From Lysobacteraceae bacterium (lineage in GTDB: Bacteria > Pseudomonadota > Gammaproteobacteria > Nitrococcales > AK92), in NCBI GenBank assembly GCA_012523465.1, contig JAAYIK010000035.1, forward strand, positions 62,001 to 126,000: DNA of 64,000 nucleotides, read 5' to 3'. The position numbers and the translations under genes are program-made. Under the pieces are notes generated by a model. It worked only from the letters and a program-made list of their open reading frames with translations. It was not told the DNA's origin and searched no databases. Positions within the stretch are counted from its first letter, which is position 1. Every line of letters begins with the position of its first letter. This document shows, in pieces, positions 11,001 through 19,093 of this stretch.

Positions 11001-11327
11001 GCGGCCGGCTCTTTCCATGCGCCGTTCTTCACCGTCTCCTGGCCTACCGGCGAGTTCGGCGGCATGGGGCTGGAAGGGGCGGTGCGCCTGGCCTATCGCA
11101 AGGAGCTGGCGGCCCAGCCCGACCCCGCGGCCCGCGAAGCGCTGTTCAACAAGCTGGTAGCGGAAGCCTACGAGCGCGGCAAGGCGCTCAGCATGGCGGC
11201 CTCCCTGGAGATCGACGCGGTCATCGATCCGGCCGAGACCCGGGCCTGGATCGTGCGCGGCCTGCGTGCGGCCAAGCCGCCGCAGCCGCGGGCGGGCAAG
11301 AAGCGGCCCATGATCGATACCTGGTAG
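8037..11327 (+). CDS. Single-chain multidomain acyl-CoA carboxylase (BC-BCCP-CT), LCC-like
   Basis: This 1096-residue protein fuses all parts of a biotin-dependent acyl-CoA carboxylase. Residues 1-450 are biotin carboxylase, with IANRGEIAVRIARAA at the start, glycine-rich AGGGGRGMRI and EANARLQVEHTVTE. Residues about 495-565 are the biotinyl carrier with EAMKM, the biotinylated Lys being 524. Residues about 580-1096 are the carboxyltransferase (FFTEGGGGRPGD, LCDTPGFMVGPEAE). The order and length match the homohexameric long-chain acyl-CoA carboxylases characterised from Mycobacterium avium and Rhodopseudomonas. ATG 8037 is chosen because MTINKLLIANRGE is the canonical BC N-terminus. Substrate chain length is unknown. 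Confidence 0.93.
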   Translation: MTINKLLIANRGEIAVRIARAAAELGIATVAVYPADDAQSLHTRVCDQARQIPGGGAAAYLDGEQLLAVARETGCDAVHPGYGFLSESQAFAAACEQAGLVFVGPTPEVLGLLGDKARARQLAQQQDVPVLPGISRPVGLEEAEAFLAELGEGAAMVIKAVAGGGGRGMRIVRRREELADAFKRCQAEAQAAFGNGALYVERCVTRARHIEVQIVGDGSGAVSHLWERECSLQRRNQKLVEIAPSPTLAPALRERIIAAALRLAAAVKYRNLGTFEFLVDEERGEFFFIEANARLQVEHTVTEEVTGIDLVQTQLQLAGGATLATLGLTQEQVPAPQGYAMQLRVNMETMDSVGNTRPAGGVLSVFEPPTGPGIRVDSFGYGGYRTSPHYDSLLAKLIVHGRGFAAVGERAYRALCQFRIDGVATNVGFLQNLLRREEVRANAVYTRFIDDHMAALAAVDPRAHPRHYFDAEPQAAEAAAPQPEAPPGAAAACAPMQGVLVEICVAAGEAVREGQLIAVIEAMKMQHEVMAPASGTVLQVLAEPGAMVSPSQPLLFIEPGEPGQATEDEGGEIDLDAIRPDLAEVLERIALGQDAARPEAVARRHKAGQRTARENIAAICDPGSFIEYGALTFAAQRRRRSVEDLIRNTPADGLVAGIGLVNSDLFDEHKARCAVLAYDYTVLAGTQGTMNHKKTDRLLQVAEEQALPVIFFTEGGGGRPGDTDNATKVAGLDVPSFLQYARLSGLAPRIAIASGRCFAGNAVFAGSSDILIATENSTIGMAGPAMIEGGGLGVYAPEEVGPASVQAANGVIDCLVRDEETAAALARKLLAYFQGPVSEWSCADQRLLRHSVPENRLRAYDVRKLIDILADTGSVVELRPRFAPGMITAFIRIEGRPLGLIANNPQHLGGAIDADGADKAARFMQLCDAFDLPILSLCDTPGFMVGPEAEKSALVRHTSRMFVTAASLGVPFFTVVLRKGYGLGAMGMAAGSFHAPFFTVSWPTGEFGGMGLEGAVRLAYRKELAAQPDPAAREALFNKLVAEAYERGKALSMAASLEIDAVIDPAETRAWIVRGLRAAKPPQPRAGKKRPMIDTW

Positions 11328-11339
11328 CTGCTGGCACGG

Positions 11340-11362
11340 GCGGGGAGTGTACGGCTCCCCGC
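11340..11362. terminator. Hairpin between convergent carboxylase and thioredoxin genes
   Basis: An 8-bp perfect stem (GCGGGGAG at 11340-11347 with CTCCCCGC at 11355-11362) and a 7-nt loop fill the 37-bp gap between two convergent stop codons. There is only a short T-rich stretch after it on the + strand, so it is a probable bidirectional terminator rather than a textbook one. Confidence 0.5.
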
Positions 11363-11364
11363 TC

Positions 11365-11697
11365 TTAGCCGCTGCCGTCGATCTGCGCCAGCGCCTCGCG
11401 AATGGCGGCCGTGTCGATGGGGCGCACCAGGCGAGTGACCTCGCTGCCGTCGCGCAGAAAGATCAGCGTCGGCCAGTGCTTGACACCGTAGCTGCGGCCC
11501 AGGCGGCGACCGCGGCCGTCTTCGATCTTGAGATGGCGCACCGAAGGATGGTCGGCCAGCGCGGCCTCCAGCAGCGGCTGCGCGGCGCGACAGTAGCCGC
11601 ACCAAGGCGTGCCGAACTCGAGCAGGACGGGGCCGGGCATGGCCTCGATCTCGGCCCGCGACGGCGCACTCCGGGAATACTCGTGATTCATTGCCAT
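11365..11697 (-). CDS. Thioredoxin-family protein with CGYC active site
   Basis: This 110-residue protein (from MAMNHEY) has a single thioredoxin fold: LLEFGTPWCGYCRAAQ holds the redox pair Cys33-Cys36, and HWPTLIFLRDG supplies the cis-proline. The motif WCGYC differs from classical thioredoxin WCGPC. No signal peptide is visible, so it is probably a cytoplasmic thiol-disulfide reductant for an unknown client. Translation could also start two codons in (11691). It stands alone between the carboxylase and the RRM gene. Confidence 0.8.
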   Translation of the reverse strand: MAMNHEYSRSAPSRAEIEAMPGPVLLEFGTPWCGYCRAAQPLLEAALADHPSVRHLKIEDGRGRRLGRSYGVKHWPTLIFLRDGSEVTRLVRPIDTAAIREALAQIDGSG

Positions 11698-11773
11698 GTT
11701 CGGACTCGTCAGCGAATCCGACCCAGCATGCATGCATTCACGCGCGCGGGCAAGCGCCGTCGCCTGGCGGCGG

Positions 11774-12040
11774 TCACCAGTGGCGGCCGCCGCCACTCGA
11801 GCGCTCCTGCGCCTCGTTGATGCGCAGCGTCCGACCGCCCAGCTCGGTGCCGTTCAGGGCGCGGATGGCGGCGTCGGCCGCGGCGTCGTCCATCTTTACG
11901 AAGCCAAAGCCGCGCGAGCGACCGGTGTCCCGGTCCAGCATCAGGCGCGCTTCGTGTACGGTGCCAAAGTCAGCGAACAGCCCCTGCGGCTCGGCTTCGG
12001 TGGTGCTGAAGGGCAGGTTTCCGACATAAATCGACTTCAT
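11774..12040 (-). CDS. Small RNA-binding protein with one RRM domain
   Basis: The 88-residue protein is almost entirely one RNA-recognition motif: RNP2 is IYVGNL at residues 4-9 and RNP1 is RGFGFVKM near residue 45. It ends in a short Gly/Ser/Arg tail (SSGGGRHW). The start at 12040 has an AGAGGA ribosome site 7-8 nt upstream. Such glycine-tailed RRM proteins are common in proteobacteria and cyanobacteria and are often cold- or stress-induced; a specific RNA target cannot be inferred here. Confidence 0.85.
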   Translation of the reverse strand: MKSIYVGNLPFSTTEAEPQGLFADFGTVHEARLMLDRDTGRSRGFGFVKMDDAAADAAIRALNGTELGGRTLRINEAQERSSGGGRHW

Positions 12041-12423
12041 GAGCGTGTCCTCTTGCTCGGGGTTGCGGTGAGCAGCCAGCGGGGGCGTGCGAACGGCATG
12101 GGAAAAGCAGGCGGCATGGGAAAAGCAGGTCATGATCGGGCGCGGCTGACTCCGGGATGGCGTCGCGGGCAAAGGCATGCCGGCAGGTGCCGTTGCGGGA
12201 AAGCGGCGGGCTGGTAGCCGATGCGAGCGACCGGATCGTGAGTGCTGCGACGGGGCGTCGCGAGGGAACGGATGCGCGCTGGGTGCGGCTGTCGGCGGTG
12301 CCGTGAGATCGCTTTGCGCTGGGAATCCTCTGTCATGCCATGACCCGTGGACAGCCTGGGGGCAGTCATTCCAGTATGGGCGAAACGGCCGGAAGCAAGG
12401 GGTGAAGGAGGCTGCGGCGGCGC
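12041..12423. other. Intergenic region upstream of the RRM gene
   Basis: About 380 bp separate the RRM gene start and the stop of the GGDEF gene. Reading frames here have no ribosome site and no recognisable domain. It contains a tandem 18-bp duplication (12094-12129). The length and the position upstream of an RRM gene would fit a long 5' leader, but no known riboswitch or RNA fold was recognised. Confidence 0.4.
12094..12129. repeat. Perfect tandem 18-bp direct repeat
   Basis: CGGCATGGGAAAAGCAGG occurs at 12094-12111 and is immediately repeated at 12112-12129. It lies 54 bp upstream of the RRM gene start codon (12040), inside the expected promoter or leader region. It may be a simple slippage duplication or a doubled regulatory site. 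Confidence 0.75.
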
Positions 12424-13728
12424 TCAGGTGGCCAGGCGGTTGCGGCCTGCCCGCTTGGCCCGGTAGAGCGCCTCGTCGGCCGCCTTGATCACCGCCGCGG
12501 GATCGCGCAGCTCGCGGCTGCGCGACGCCATGCCGATGCTGATGGTGACATGGGCGGTGTGCCGCCGCTGTCCCTGGCCGCGGCGGCGACGGCCGGCCCG
12601 GCCGTCGGTTGGCCTATCCGTGCCGCGCAGGACCAGCGGATAGGCGGCGATCGCCTCCCGCAGCTCCTCCAGCTGTGGCCGCACCTGCTCTGCCTCCTTG
12701 CCGGCGAACACGATGGTGAATTCCTCCCCGCCATAGCGGAAGGCCTTGCCGCCCCCGCCGACCCGGCGCAGGTGGCTGGCCACCATGCGCAGGACCTGGT
12801 CGCCGACGTCATGGCCGTAGGTGTCGTTGAACTGCTTGAAATGGTCGACGTCCAGCATGGCGATGGTGTAGCGCCGGCCCAGGTTGGCCAGGTATTCGTT
12901 TAGGGCGCGGCGGGAGGGCAGGCCGGTCAGCTCGTCGCGGTAGGCGATGTGATGGGTGTGGAGCACCAGAGCAACAGCCAGAATCAGGCTGGCGGCGGCG
13001 ACGAACGCCTCGGGCACGGCGGGCGCAGCGGCCCGGTTGCAGGCCACCGCGAGCGCCAGCAGCACCATGAGCAAGCCGGCGTTAAAGGGCGAGGGCTGGC
13101 GCCAGAACCGCGCCGCTAGCAGCGCGAGCGCGAACAGGAAGGCCAGCACGACCGCCCCGGGCAGGCGCAGCCCAGGCACGGCCGCTGGCAGCTGCAGGCG
13201 GTTCAACGGCAGCAGGAGGTCGGTGCGACCGCTCCAAAGCAGCCAACCGAGCAGGGCCAGCTGCAGCGGGATCAGGCCCAGCAGCAGCAGCCCGCGCAGG
13301 CTGGCGCTGCGGTACTCGGGGAGATAGCCGCAGAGGGCGAAATTGAGCGGCAGCAGAATGCCGCAGGCATGGAACAGCACGGCCGAGAGCAACGGCTCGC
13401 TGGTGGCGTAGGCTCTGGCCAGGGTCAGTCCCCAACCGCCCAGCGCCAGCCAGATCGCGAGATAGACCGCGCGGCTGCGCTGCAGCAGCAGCGCGGTGCT
13501 CAGCGGCAGAGCGGCGGCCAGGTAGGGTAGGACCGTCAGCAGCGTGCCGTGGGTCGCGGCCAGCTCCTGCAGCAGCGGCACCGCGTGCTGGGCCAGCAGC
13601 AGCAAGCCGAACGGGACGACCAGGGTGCGCGCGATGGGAATGGCTGAGCTCAACGAACAGGCATCCTGCAGGAATCCGTGGAATGCGGCGCCGCGGCGCT
13701 GCCCGGCAACGCTGCCGCACTCCTCCAT
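12424..13728 (-). CDS. Membrane-bound diguanylate cyclase (GGDEF)
   Basis: The protein is about 434 residues from ATG 13728; a TTG at 13785 is an alternative and neither has a good ribosome site. Six or seven hydrophobic segments fill the N-terminal 250 residues, then a GGDEF domain with RDELTGLPSRRAL, LDVDHFKQFNDTYGHDVGD and the active-site loop RYGGEEF. The GG(D/E)EF signature is intact, so c-di-GMP synthesis is expected. No RxxD inhibitory site precedes it. A basic insert (GRAGRRRRGQGQRR) interrupts the later part of the domain. It is divergent from a second GGDEF-like gene starting at 13937. Confidence 0.85.
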   Translation of the reverse strand: MEECGSVAGQRRGAAFHGFLQDACSLSSAIPIARTLVVPFGLLLLAQHAVPLLQELAATHGTLLTVLPYLAAALPLSTALLLQRSRAVYLAIWLALGGWGLTLARAYATSEPLLSAVLFHACGILLPLNFALCGYLPEYRSASLRGLLLLGLIPLQLALLGWLLWSGRTDLLLPLNRLQLPAAVPGLRLPGAVVLAFLFALALLAARFWRQPSPFNAGLLMVLLALAVACNRAAAPAVPEAFVAAASLILAVALVLHTHHIAYRDELTGLPSRRALNEYLANLGRRYTIAMLDVDHFKQFNDTYGHDVGDQVLRMVASHLRRVGGGGKAFRYGGEEFTIVFAGKEAEQVRPQLEELREAIAAYPLVLRGTDRPTDGRAGRRRRGQGQRRHTAHVTISIGMASRSRELRDPAAVIKAADEALYRAKRAGRNRLAT

Positions 13729-13936
13729 GATGACCCAGGTCCGGCCGGGCGCCAAAGGCGATTCCGTCGCTGCGGCTACCTGCAATCCAGGCGGCGGAAG
13801 AGAGCGGAATCTTAAGCGTTTTCACCGCGGTTCGGGCATGCTGCAGGCGGAAGCCGACTTGACCTCGGTCAACACGTGGTCGCCGGGCTGGGAGAAAATG
13901 AGCGCTGGAATGGGCCATCGTCACCAGAGGATGGGT

Positions 13937-15001
13937 ATGACCAGAGAAAGCGCAGCGCAGCATCCCGTCGCCGAATTGCTGACCACCCGTCATCATCCTG
14001 CCGACTTCACCGCTTCCCGGGCGGAGTACACCATCACCCGGCTGCGGTTGCTGGCGCTGGGCCTGGCGGTCCTGCTGCCGCTCTGGATTCCCGTGGACTA
14101 CTGGTTGCTCAACACCGCCGATTTCCTGGTCCTGGCCGGGCTGCGGCTGGTCATGGCGGTGGTAGCGATCGGTATGTTCTTCTACATCGGCGGCAGCCGC
14201 CGCCTGAGCGTGGCCCTGGGCGGGATCGCGCTGCTGCTGCTGATGCCGGCCGCGCTCTACGTGGCCGCCCGCCTGATGCTGGAATCGAGCAACAATCTGC
14301 TGTACGGCTATGCCTTCTTCCCGGTGCTGATCGCGGCGCTGCTGGCGGTGTTTCCGCTGACCCTGCTGGAAGGTGCCATGTTCGGGCTGCCGCTGTTGCT
14401 GGGCTACGGCGGCCTAGAGCTGGTGCTGGCCGAGGCTAGCCTTGACCCGCAGTGGCTGGGCATGCTGTGGCTGTTGGCGCTGGTCACGCTGGTGGCGCTG
14501 ATGACCCAGTTGAGCCAGCTGCGCATGCTGCTCGACCTCTACCGCCGCGCTACCCGGGATACCGTCACCGGCGTGTTCAACCGGCGCAGCCTGGTCGAGC
14601 GCCTGCAGGCGGAATTCGCTCGCTGGGAGCAGCACGAGCGGCCGCTAGGCGTCCTCATGGTGCGGCTCACCGCCCTGGATGCGATCTCGCGCGAGCACGG
14701 CGCTCCTGTCGCCAATCGCCTCATGGCCCAGCTGGCCGAGGTGGTTGGCCGCGCGTTGCGTCCGACCGACCTGCTGGGGCGCTGGAACGACAGCTCGCTG
14801 ATCGCCGTCCTGCCCGAGACCGACGACGACGCGGCCCAGCGGCTGGCGCTGCGGGTGCGCGAGGTGTCGCAGCTGGCCAGCGTTACCTTGCCAGCCGGCC
14901 AAACTGTGCGCGGCGAGCCGCGGGTGGTCTGCGACAAGCCGAGCGCGCGGGAGCGGCTGGAGGACCTGCTGCAGCGGTTGGAAAGCAAGCTGATGGCGTG
15001 A
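13937..15001 (+). CDS. Membrane protein with degenerate GGDEF domain
   Basis: The 354-residue protein starts MTRESAAQHPVAEL with AGAGG at 13926-13930. Five or six membrane segments occupy residues about 35-185. They are followed by a GGDEF fold recognised from RDTVTGVFNRRSLVERLQAE. The catalytic loop is lost: where GGDEF should be, the sequence reads GRWNDSSLIAVLPETD. It is therefore unlikely to make c-di-GMP and may be a receptor, regulator or partner of the divergent active cyclase (start 13728). The domain also lacks the usual DxDxFK motif. Confidence 0.8.
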   Translation: MTRESAAQHPVAELLTTRHHPADFTASRAEYTITRLRLLALGLAVLLPLWIPVDYWLLNTADFLVLAGLRLVMAVVAIGMFFYIGGSRRLSVALGGIALLLLMPAALYVAARLMLESSNNLLYGYAFFPVLIAALLAVFPLTLLEGAMFGLPLLLGYGGLELVLAEASLDPQWLGMLWLLALVTLVALMTQLSQLRMLLDLYRRATRDTVTGVFNRRSLVERLQAEFARWEQHERPLGVLMVRLTALDAISREHGAPVANRLMAQLAEVVGRALRPTDLLGRWNDSSLIAVLPETDDDAAQRLALRVREVSQLASVTLPAGQTVRGEPRVVCDKPSARERLEDLLQRLESKLMA

Positions 15002-15011
15002 TGGGCGCGGC

Positions 15012-15244
15012 CTAGCACAGCTGCGCGATCAGCCCGTGCAGCCGGCTGCTGAGATCCGACAGCGTGCTGCTGGCGCGCCTGCTGTCGGTAGCACCGCGCA
15101 GGGTCTGCTCGGCCAGCTGGCGCATCCGCTGGATGCGGCTCAACACTCCCGGCCCACCTGATTTTGCTCCTCCGTGGTGCTCGCGACCTGGGCGTTCAGC
15201 GCATCGATGGTCCGTACCGCCGCCTCGATCCTGGCCAGCGCCAT
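15012..15244 (-). pseudogene. C-terminal remnant of a methyl-accepting chemotaxis protein
   Basis: Leftward translation gives ARIEAAVRTIDALNAQ followed by VASTTEEQNQV, then in another frame SRIQRMRQLAEQTL and a typical MCP tail SDLSSRLHGLIAQL. This is the last ~75 residues of a chemoreceptor signalling domain. Adding one G near 15146 joins the halves (REVLSRIQ). No upstream sensor or membrane part exists, so it is a decayed fragment even after repair of the frame. Confidence 0.65.
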
Positions 15245-15384
15245 CCCAGGGGATGGACGAACGTGCCTTGGCGACGAAGTGGCAAGCATCGCAGTTCTCT
15301 CCAAGCCGATGGGGGCCGCGCGGATGACGACAGGTCGACATGACAGTGTCGCGACAGCGCGGATGGCTTGGAGAGGGACCGCGG

Positions 15385-16205
15385 TCAGTCGCCGAGCTGG
15401 TACCAATCGCGCAGGCGCACCTCCACGCCGGCGGCGTCCCCGACCAGGCGCGCGAACGCCGCGGTGTCGCTGCCGCGGTAGTGGTAGGGGTAGACCACCC
15501 CGGGCTTGAACGCCAGCACCGCGCTGGCAGCTTGCTCCACGGTCATGGTGTAGGGCAGGTTCATGGGCACGAAAGCGATGTCGATGTCCCGCAGCGTCCG
15601 CATTTCCGGGATGTCCTCGGTATCGCCTGCGATATACAGCTGCAGCGGCCCCAGGGAAAGCACATAGCCGTTGTCACGGCCCTTGGGGTGGTACTGCAGC
15701 CGCTCGGGTGTCAGGTTGTAGGCGGTAATGGCGGCGATCGCTACCCGGCCACGGTGCTGCGGTCGCCGTTGCGAATGACCTGGACTCGCTCGGCCAGCGC
15801 CGGCGGCAGCGCCGCGCGCACTGAGGGGGGCGCGACGATGGGAGCCTGCCTGTCGTCGCCGAGCGCGGCCAGGGTCTCGGCGTTCATGTGGTCCGGGTGC
15901 AGGTGGGTAAGCAGGATCAGGTCCGGGGGCGGCAGCTCCTGGTACCAGGCGGCGCTGCCAACCGGATCGATATAAATTGCGCGTTGCTGCCAGAGCAGCA
16001 CCAGACTGGCGTGATGAATGGGCTGGATCACCAGCTCGCCCTGGGAGGTGGCGACGCGGTCCGGCTCGGGCGGCGTCGGGGCAGGAGCGGCGCTGGCTCC
16101 GACCAAGAGCAGGAGCAAGACGAGGCCTGCGGTCAACAGGCGATGGCCGCTGCGCGGCCTGATCGATGCGAGCCGAGGGCGTGAGAAGAACATCGTCGTA
16201 CGCAT
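15385..16205 (-). pseudogene. Exported metallo-beta-lactamase-fold hydrolase, single-base frameshift
   Basis: From ATG 16205 the frame encodes a signal peptide (LLTAGLVLLLLLVGASAA) and the first part of an MBL-fold hydrolase with the metal motif THLHPDHMN. It stops at 15741 just after RNGDRSTVAG. The remainder continues in another frame with VAIAAITAYNLTPERLQYH, the later metal ligands in AGDTEDIPEM and the C-terminus YPYHYRGSD...RDWYQLGD. One G missing from a run near 15744-15746 explains the break. Repaired length is about 273 residues, matching UlaG-like MBL proteins. The substrate is unknown. Confidence 0.75.
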
Positions 16206-16266
16206 CCCTGCAGAAAAGGTTCGGCTTGGAAACAGCTGAGGGCGGCATCCGGTCGCGGCAAGCGCT

Positions 16267-16307
16267 GCCAGCCGGTCGGAGCCCGAAAGCAAGGCCGACC
16301 GGCTGGC
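16267..16307. repeat. Long GC-rich inverted repeat (13-bp stem)
   Basis: GCCAGCCGGTCGG at 16267-16279 is the exact reverse complement of 16295-16307, with a 15-nt loop. It lies just downstream of the PEBP-like gene and upstream of the MBL gene, both leftward. No U-tract follows on the minus strand, so it could be a non-canonical terminator, an mRNA-stabilising hairpin or a dispersed repeat. Confidence 0.55.
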
Positions 16308-16325
16308 GGGGCCGAGCCGGCGGGC

Positions 16326-16805
16326 TCAGTCGCGCCGGTAGACGCCGACCAGGCGGTTCATACCGATCACCTTGGGCTCGATCCGCTTCAGCAGCTCCCA
16401 GAGGGTGAGACCGGCTTCGAGCTGACTGTCGTCGTTGAGGGCCAGGATCCAGAAATAGTAGCGGTGCTCGCCGTGGCCATTGGGAGGCATGGGACCGCCG
16501 TAGCCGGTCTTGCCAAAATCGTTGACGCCGGCGGTGTACTCGCCGGTGCCCTCTGCCAGGCTGGTGGTCGAGGCCGGGATGTTGTACAGCACCCAGTGCA
16601 CGAAGCCGTAGGTGCCGTTGGGGGAGACCAGCGGCGCGTCCGGGTCGTGGCAGATGATGGCAAACGAGCGTGTGCCTTCGGGAACGTTGCTCCAGGCCAG
16701 CGCCGGCGACACGTCCTCGCCTTCACCGGTGTGCTTGGTGGGAATCATGCCGCCGTCAGTGAAGGCGGGACTGGTCAGCTTGATGTCGGACAAAGCGAAT
16801 CCCAT
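16326..16805 (-). CDS. YbhB/YbcL family (PEBP/Raf-kinase-inhibitor-like) protein
   Basis: The 159-residue protein begins MGFALSDIKLTSPAF and carries the PEBP signature: DPDAPLVSPNGTYGFVHWVL, then YGGPMPPNGHGEHRYYFWIL. Bacterial members are small cytoplasmic or periplasmic proteins of uncertain ligand. The start at 16805 has a strong AAGGAGG site 6 nt upstream; a longer in-frame extension is Pro/Arg-rich and lacks a ribosome site. The gene is isolated. Confidence 0.9.
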   Translation of the reverse strand: MGFALSDIKLTSPAFTDGGMIPTKHTGEGEDVSPALAWSNVPEGTRSFAIICHDPDAPLVSPNGTYGFVHWVLYNIPASTTSLAEGTGEYTAGVNDFGKTGYGGPMPPNGHGEHRYYFWILALNDDSQLEAGLTLWELLKRIEPKVIGMNRLVGVYRRD

Positions 16806-17024
16806 GAGTGCCTCCTTTCCGTAACGGGATGACGAATGCTCGAACAAGCTTACAGCAGCTGGCCGGTCCTTGCTCGGCCTTCGAGCGGCCAGTCGTTGGC
16901 GCTGACCCCTGCCTGGGCTGGCCGATGCGGCTGGCGCCGGCGCGCTGCTTGGTTCTGCCATTGACGGCCGCTGCCGCTTGCTTCACGGTTAGCGCCCATG
17001 TTGGGTCTCGGAGGGAGTATCGTC

Positions 17025-19061
17025 ATGTCGCAGCCGCCAATTGCCGCTCGCCGTCCGCATGTCACCGAGCATTTCGGCCTGCGCCGGGTTGACGACTACT
17101 TCTGGCTGCGCCAGCGCGACAATCCGGAAGTCATCGCCTATCTGGAAGCGGAAAACGCCTATGCCGAGGCGATGATGGCGCACACCAGGCCGCTGCAGGA
17201 AAAGCTTTACCGGGAATTCCTCAGCCGCATCAAGGAAACCGATCTCTCGGTGCCGGTGCGGCGGGACGACTATTACTACTATAGCCGCACCCTCCAGGGC
17301 CTGGCTTATCCGATCTTCTGCCGCAAGCGCGGCAGCCTGGAGGCGGAGGAGGAAATCATCCTCGACGTCAACGCCCTGGCGGCCGGGCATGATTACTACG
17401 ACATCGGCACGGTCGCCGTCAGCCCCGACCACAAGCTGCTTGCCTATGGCGAGGACACTGACGGCTCGGAAACCTACCGGTTGCGAGTGAAGGATCTGGC
17501 GACCGGCGCGCTGCTGGACGTGGACATACCCAATACGGCGGCTGACGTCGAGTGGTGTCTCAATTCGCGCAGCTTCTACTACACCGTGCTGGATGCCAGC
17601 AAGCGGCCGTATCGGGTGCTGCGCCGTCATCTGGACGGCGGCGAGGAACTGATCTACGAGGAGCCCGATGAGGCCTTTTTCGTTCGCCTCGATCACAGCA
17701 AGGATCGGCGCTACATCTACATCTCGCTGGGCAGCCACGTCACCAGCGAGGAGCATTTTCTGGACGCCCGCGATCCGCGGGCGACCCCCGTGCTGTTCCG
17801 CGCCCGCGAGCACGGTGTGGAGTACTCCATCGAGCATCGGGAGGGTGAGTTTTGGATCCTCACCAACAAGGACGCCGTGAATTTTCGGCTGCTGCGGGTG
17901 CCGGCAGACCGCTATGCCGACCCGGCGGCCTGGCAGGAGTACATCCCGCACCGGGAGCAGACCAAGATCGAGGACATCGAGCTGTTCCGCCATCACCTGG
18001 TGGCCTATCTGCGCGATCAGGGGCTGCTCAAGATCCGCATCTTCGACCTGCGCGACGACAGCTGGCATGACATCGCCTTTGACGAGGAGGTCTACGCCAC
18101 CTTCGACGAGGACAATCCCGACTATCACAGCCAGGTGCTGCGCTTCTCCTATACTTCGCTGGTGACGCCGCGGCGGGTCTACGACTACGACATCGCCCGC
18201 CGTGAGAAGAGGCTGCTGAAGGAACAGGAGGTGCCGGCGGGGCACGATCCCGACGATTACGTCAGCCGCCGCCTATGGGCCCGGGCTCCGGACGGCACCG
18301 CAGTGCCAGTCTCCCTGGTGCACAAGAAGGGCCTGCGGCTCGATGGCAGTAATCCCTGCCTGCTATACGGCTACGGTGCCTACGGCATCAGCATCGATCC
18401 TGGGTTCTCGCCCACCCGGCTGAGCCTGCTCGAGCGCGGCTTCGTGTTCGCCATCGCCCATGTCCGCGGCGGCGGCGAGCTGGGCGAGCCGTGGAAGAAC
18501 GCCGGCAAGCTGCTGCAGAAGGCGAACACGTTCACCGACTTCATCGCCGCCGCCGAGCACCTCATCGCTGAGGGCTACACCCGGCCTGACCGGCTGGCGA
18601 TTATGGGCGGCAGCGCCGGCGGTCTGCTCATCGGCGCGGTGCTCAACATGCGGCCCGACTTGTTCCATTGCGCCGTGGCGCAGGTGCCCTTCGTCGACGT
18701 GCTCAACACCATGCTGGATCCCAGCCTGCCGCTGACGGTGATCGAATACGACGAATGGGGCAATCCCGAGCAGGAGGAGTACTTCCGCGCCATCCTCGCC
18801 TACTCTCCCTGTGACAACGTCAAGGCGCAGGACTACCCGCACCTGCTCATCATGGCCGGGTTCAACGATCCGCGGGTGCAGTACTGGGAGCCGGCCAAGT
18901 GGTGCGCCAAGCTGCGCGCCACCAAGACCGACGACAATCTGCTGCTGCTCAAGACCAACATGGACGCCGGTCACGGCGGCGCCTCGGACCGCTACCAGGC
19001 ACTCAAGGAACTGGCGTTCGAGTACGCCTTCATCCTCGACCGGCTGGGGTTCTCCGCATAG
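17025..19061 (+). CDS. ptrB: Oligopeptidase B-type serine peptidase (prolyl oligopeptidase family S9A)
   Basis: The 678-residue protein has an N-terminal beta-propeller domain (about 1-400) and a C-terminal alpha/beta-hydrolase domain. The nucleophile is Ser530 in MGGSAGGLLIG, with Asp615 in MAGFNDPRVQYWEP and His650 in AGHGGASDRY. HVRGGGELGEPWKNAGK is typical of the family. It should cut short peptides after basic residues in the cytoplasm. Start 17025 follows GGAGGGAG at 17010-17017. No signal peptide is present. Length matches protease II. Confidence 0.93.
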   Translation: MSQPPIAARRPHVTEHFGLRRVDDYFWLRQRDNPEVIAYLEAENAYAEAMMAHTRPLQEKLYREFLSRIKETDLSVPVRRDDYYYYSRTLQGLAYPIFCRKRGSLEAEEEIILDVNALAAGHDYYDIGTVAVSPDHKLLAYGEDTDGSETYRLRVKDLATGALLDVDIPNTAADVEWCLNSRSFYYTVLDASKRPYRVLRRHLDGGEELIYEEPDEAFFVRLDHSKDRRYIYISLGSHVTSEEHFLDARDPRATPVLFRAREHGVEYSIEHREGEFWILTNKDAVNFRLLRVPADRYADPAAWQEYIPHREQTKIEDIELFRHHLVAYLRDQGLLKIRIFDLRDDSWHDIAFDEEVYATFDEDNPDYHSQVLRFSYTSLVTPRRVYDYDIARREKRLLKEQEVPAGHDPDDYVSRRLWARAPDGTAVPVSLVHKKGLRLDGSNPCLLYGYGAYGISIDPGFSPTRLSLLERGFVFAIAHVRGGGELGEPWKNAGKLLQKANTFTDFIAAAEHLIAEGYTRPDRLAIMGGSAGGLLIGAVLNMRPDLFHCAVAQVPFVDVLNTMLDPSLPLTVIEYDEWGNPEQEEYFRAILAYSPCDNVKAQDYPHLLIMAGFNDPRVQYWEPAKWCAKLRATKTDDNLLLLKTNMDAGHGGASDRYQALKELAFEYAFILDRLGFSA

Positions 19062-19093
19062 CGGTCCGGATCTGGCCGGCCTGACTGCGCCTC

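Noticed and set aside
12177..12488. A 103-codon rightward frame between the RRM and GGDEF genes
   Set aside because: It overlaps the end of the GGDEF gene in antisense and has no start signals.
16267..16307. Calling the 13-bp-stem hairpin an intrinsic terminator of the PEBP-like gene
   Set aside because: The loop is long and no U-tract follows on the minus strand, so it was listed only as an inverted repeat.
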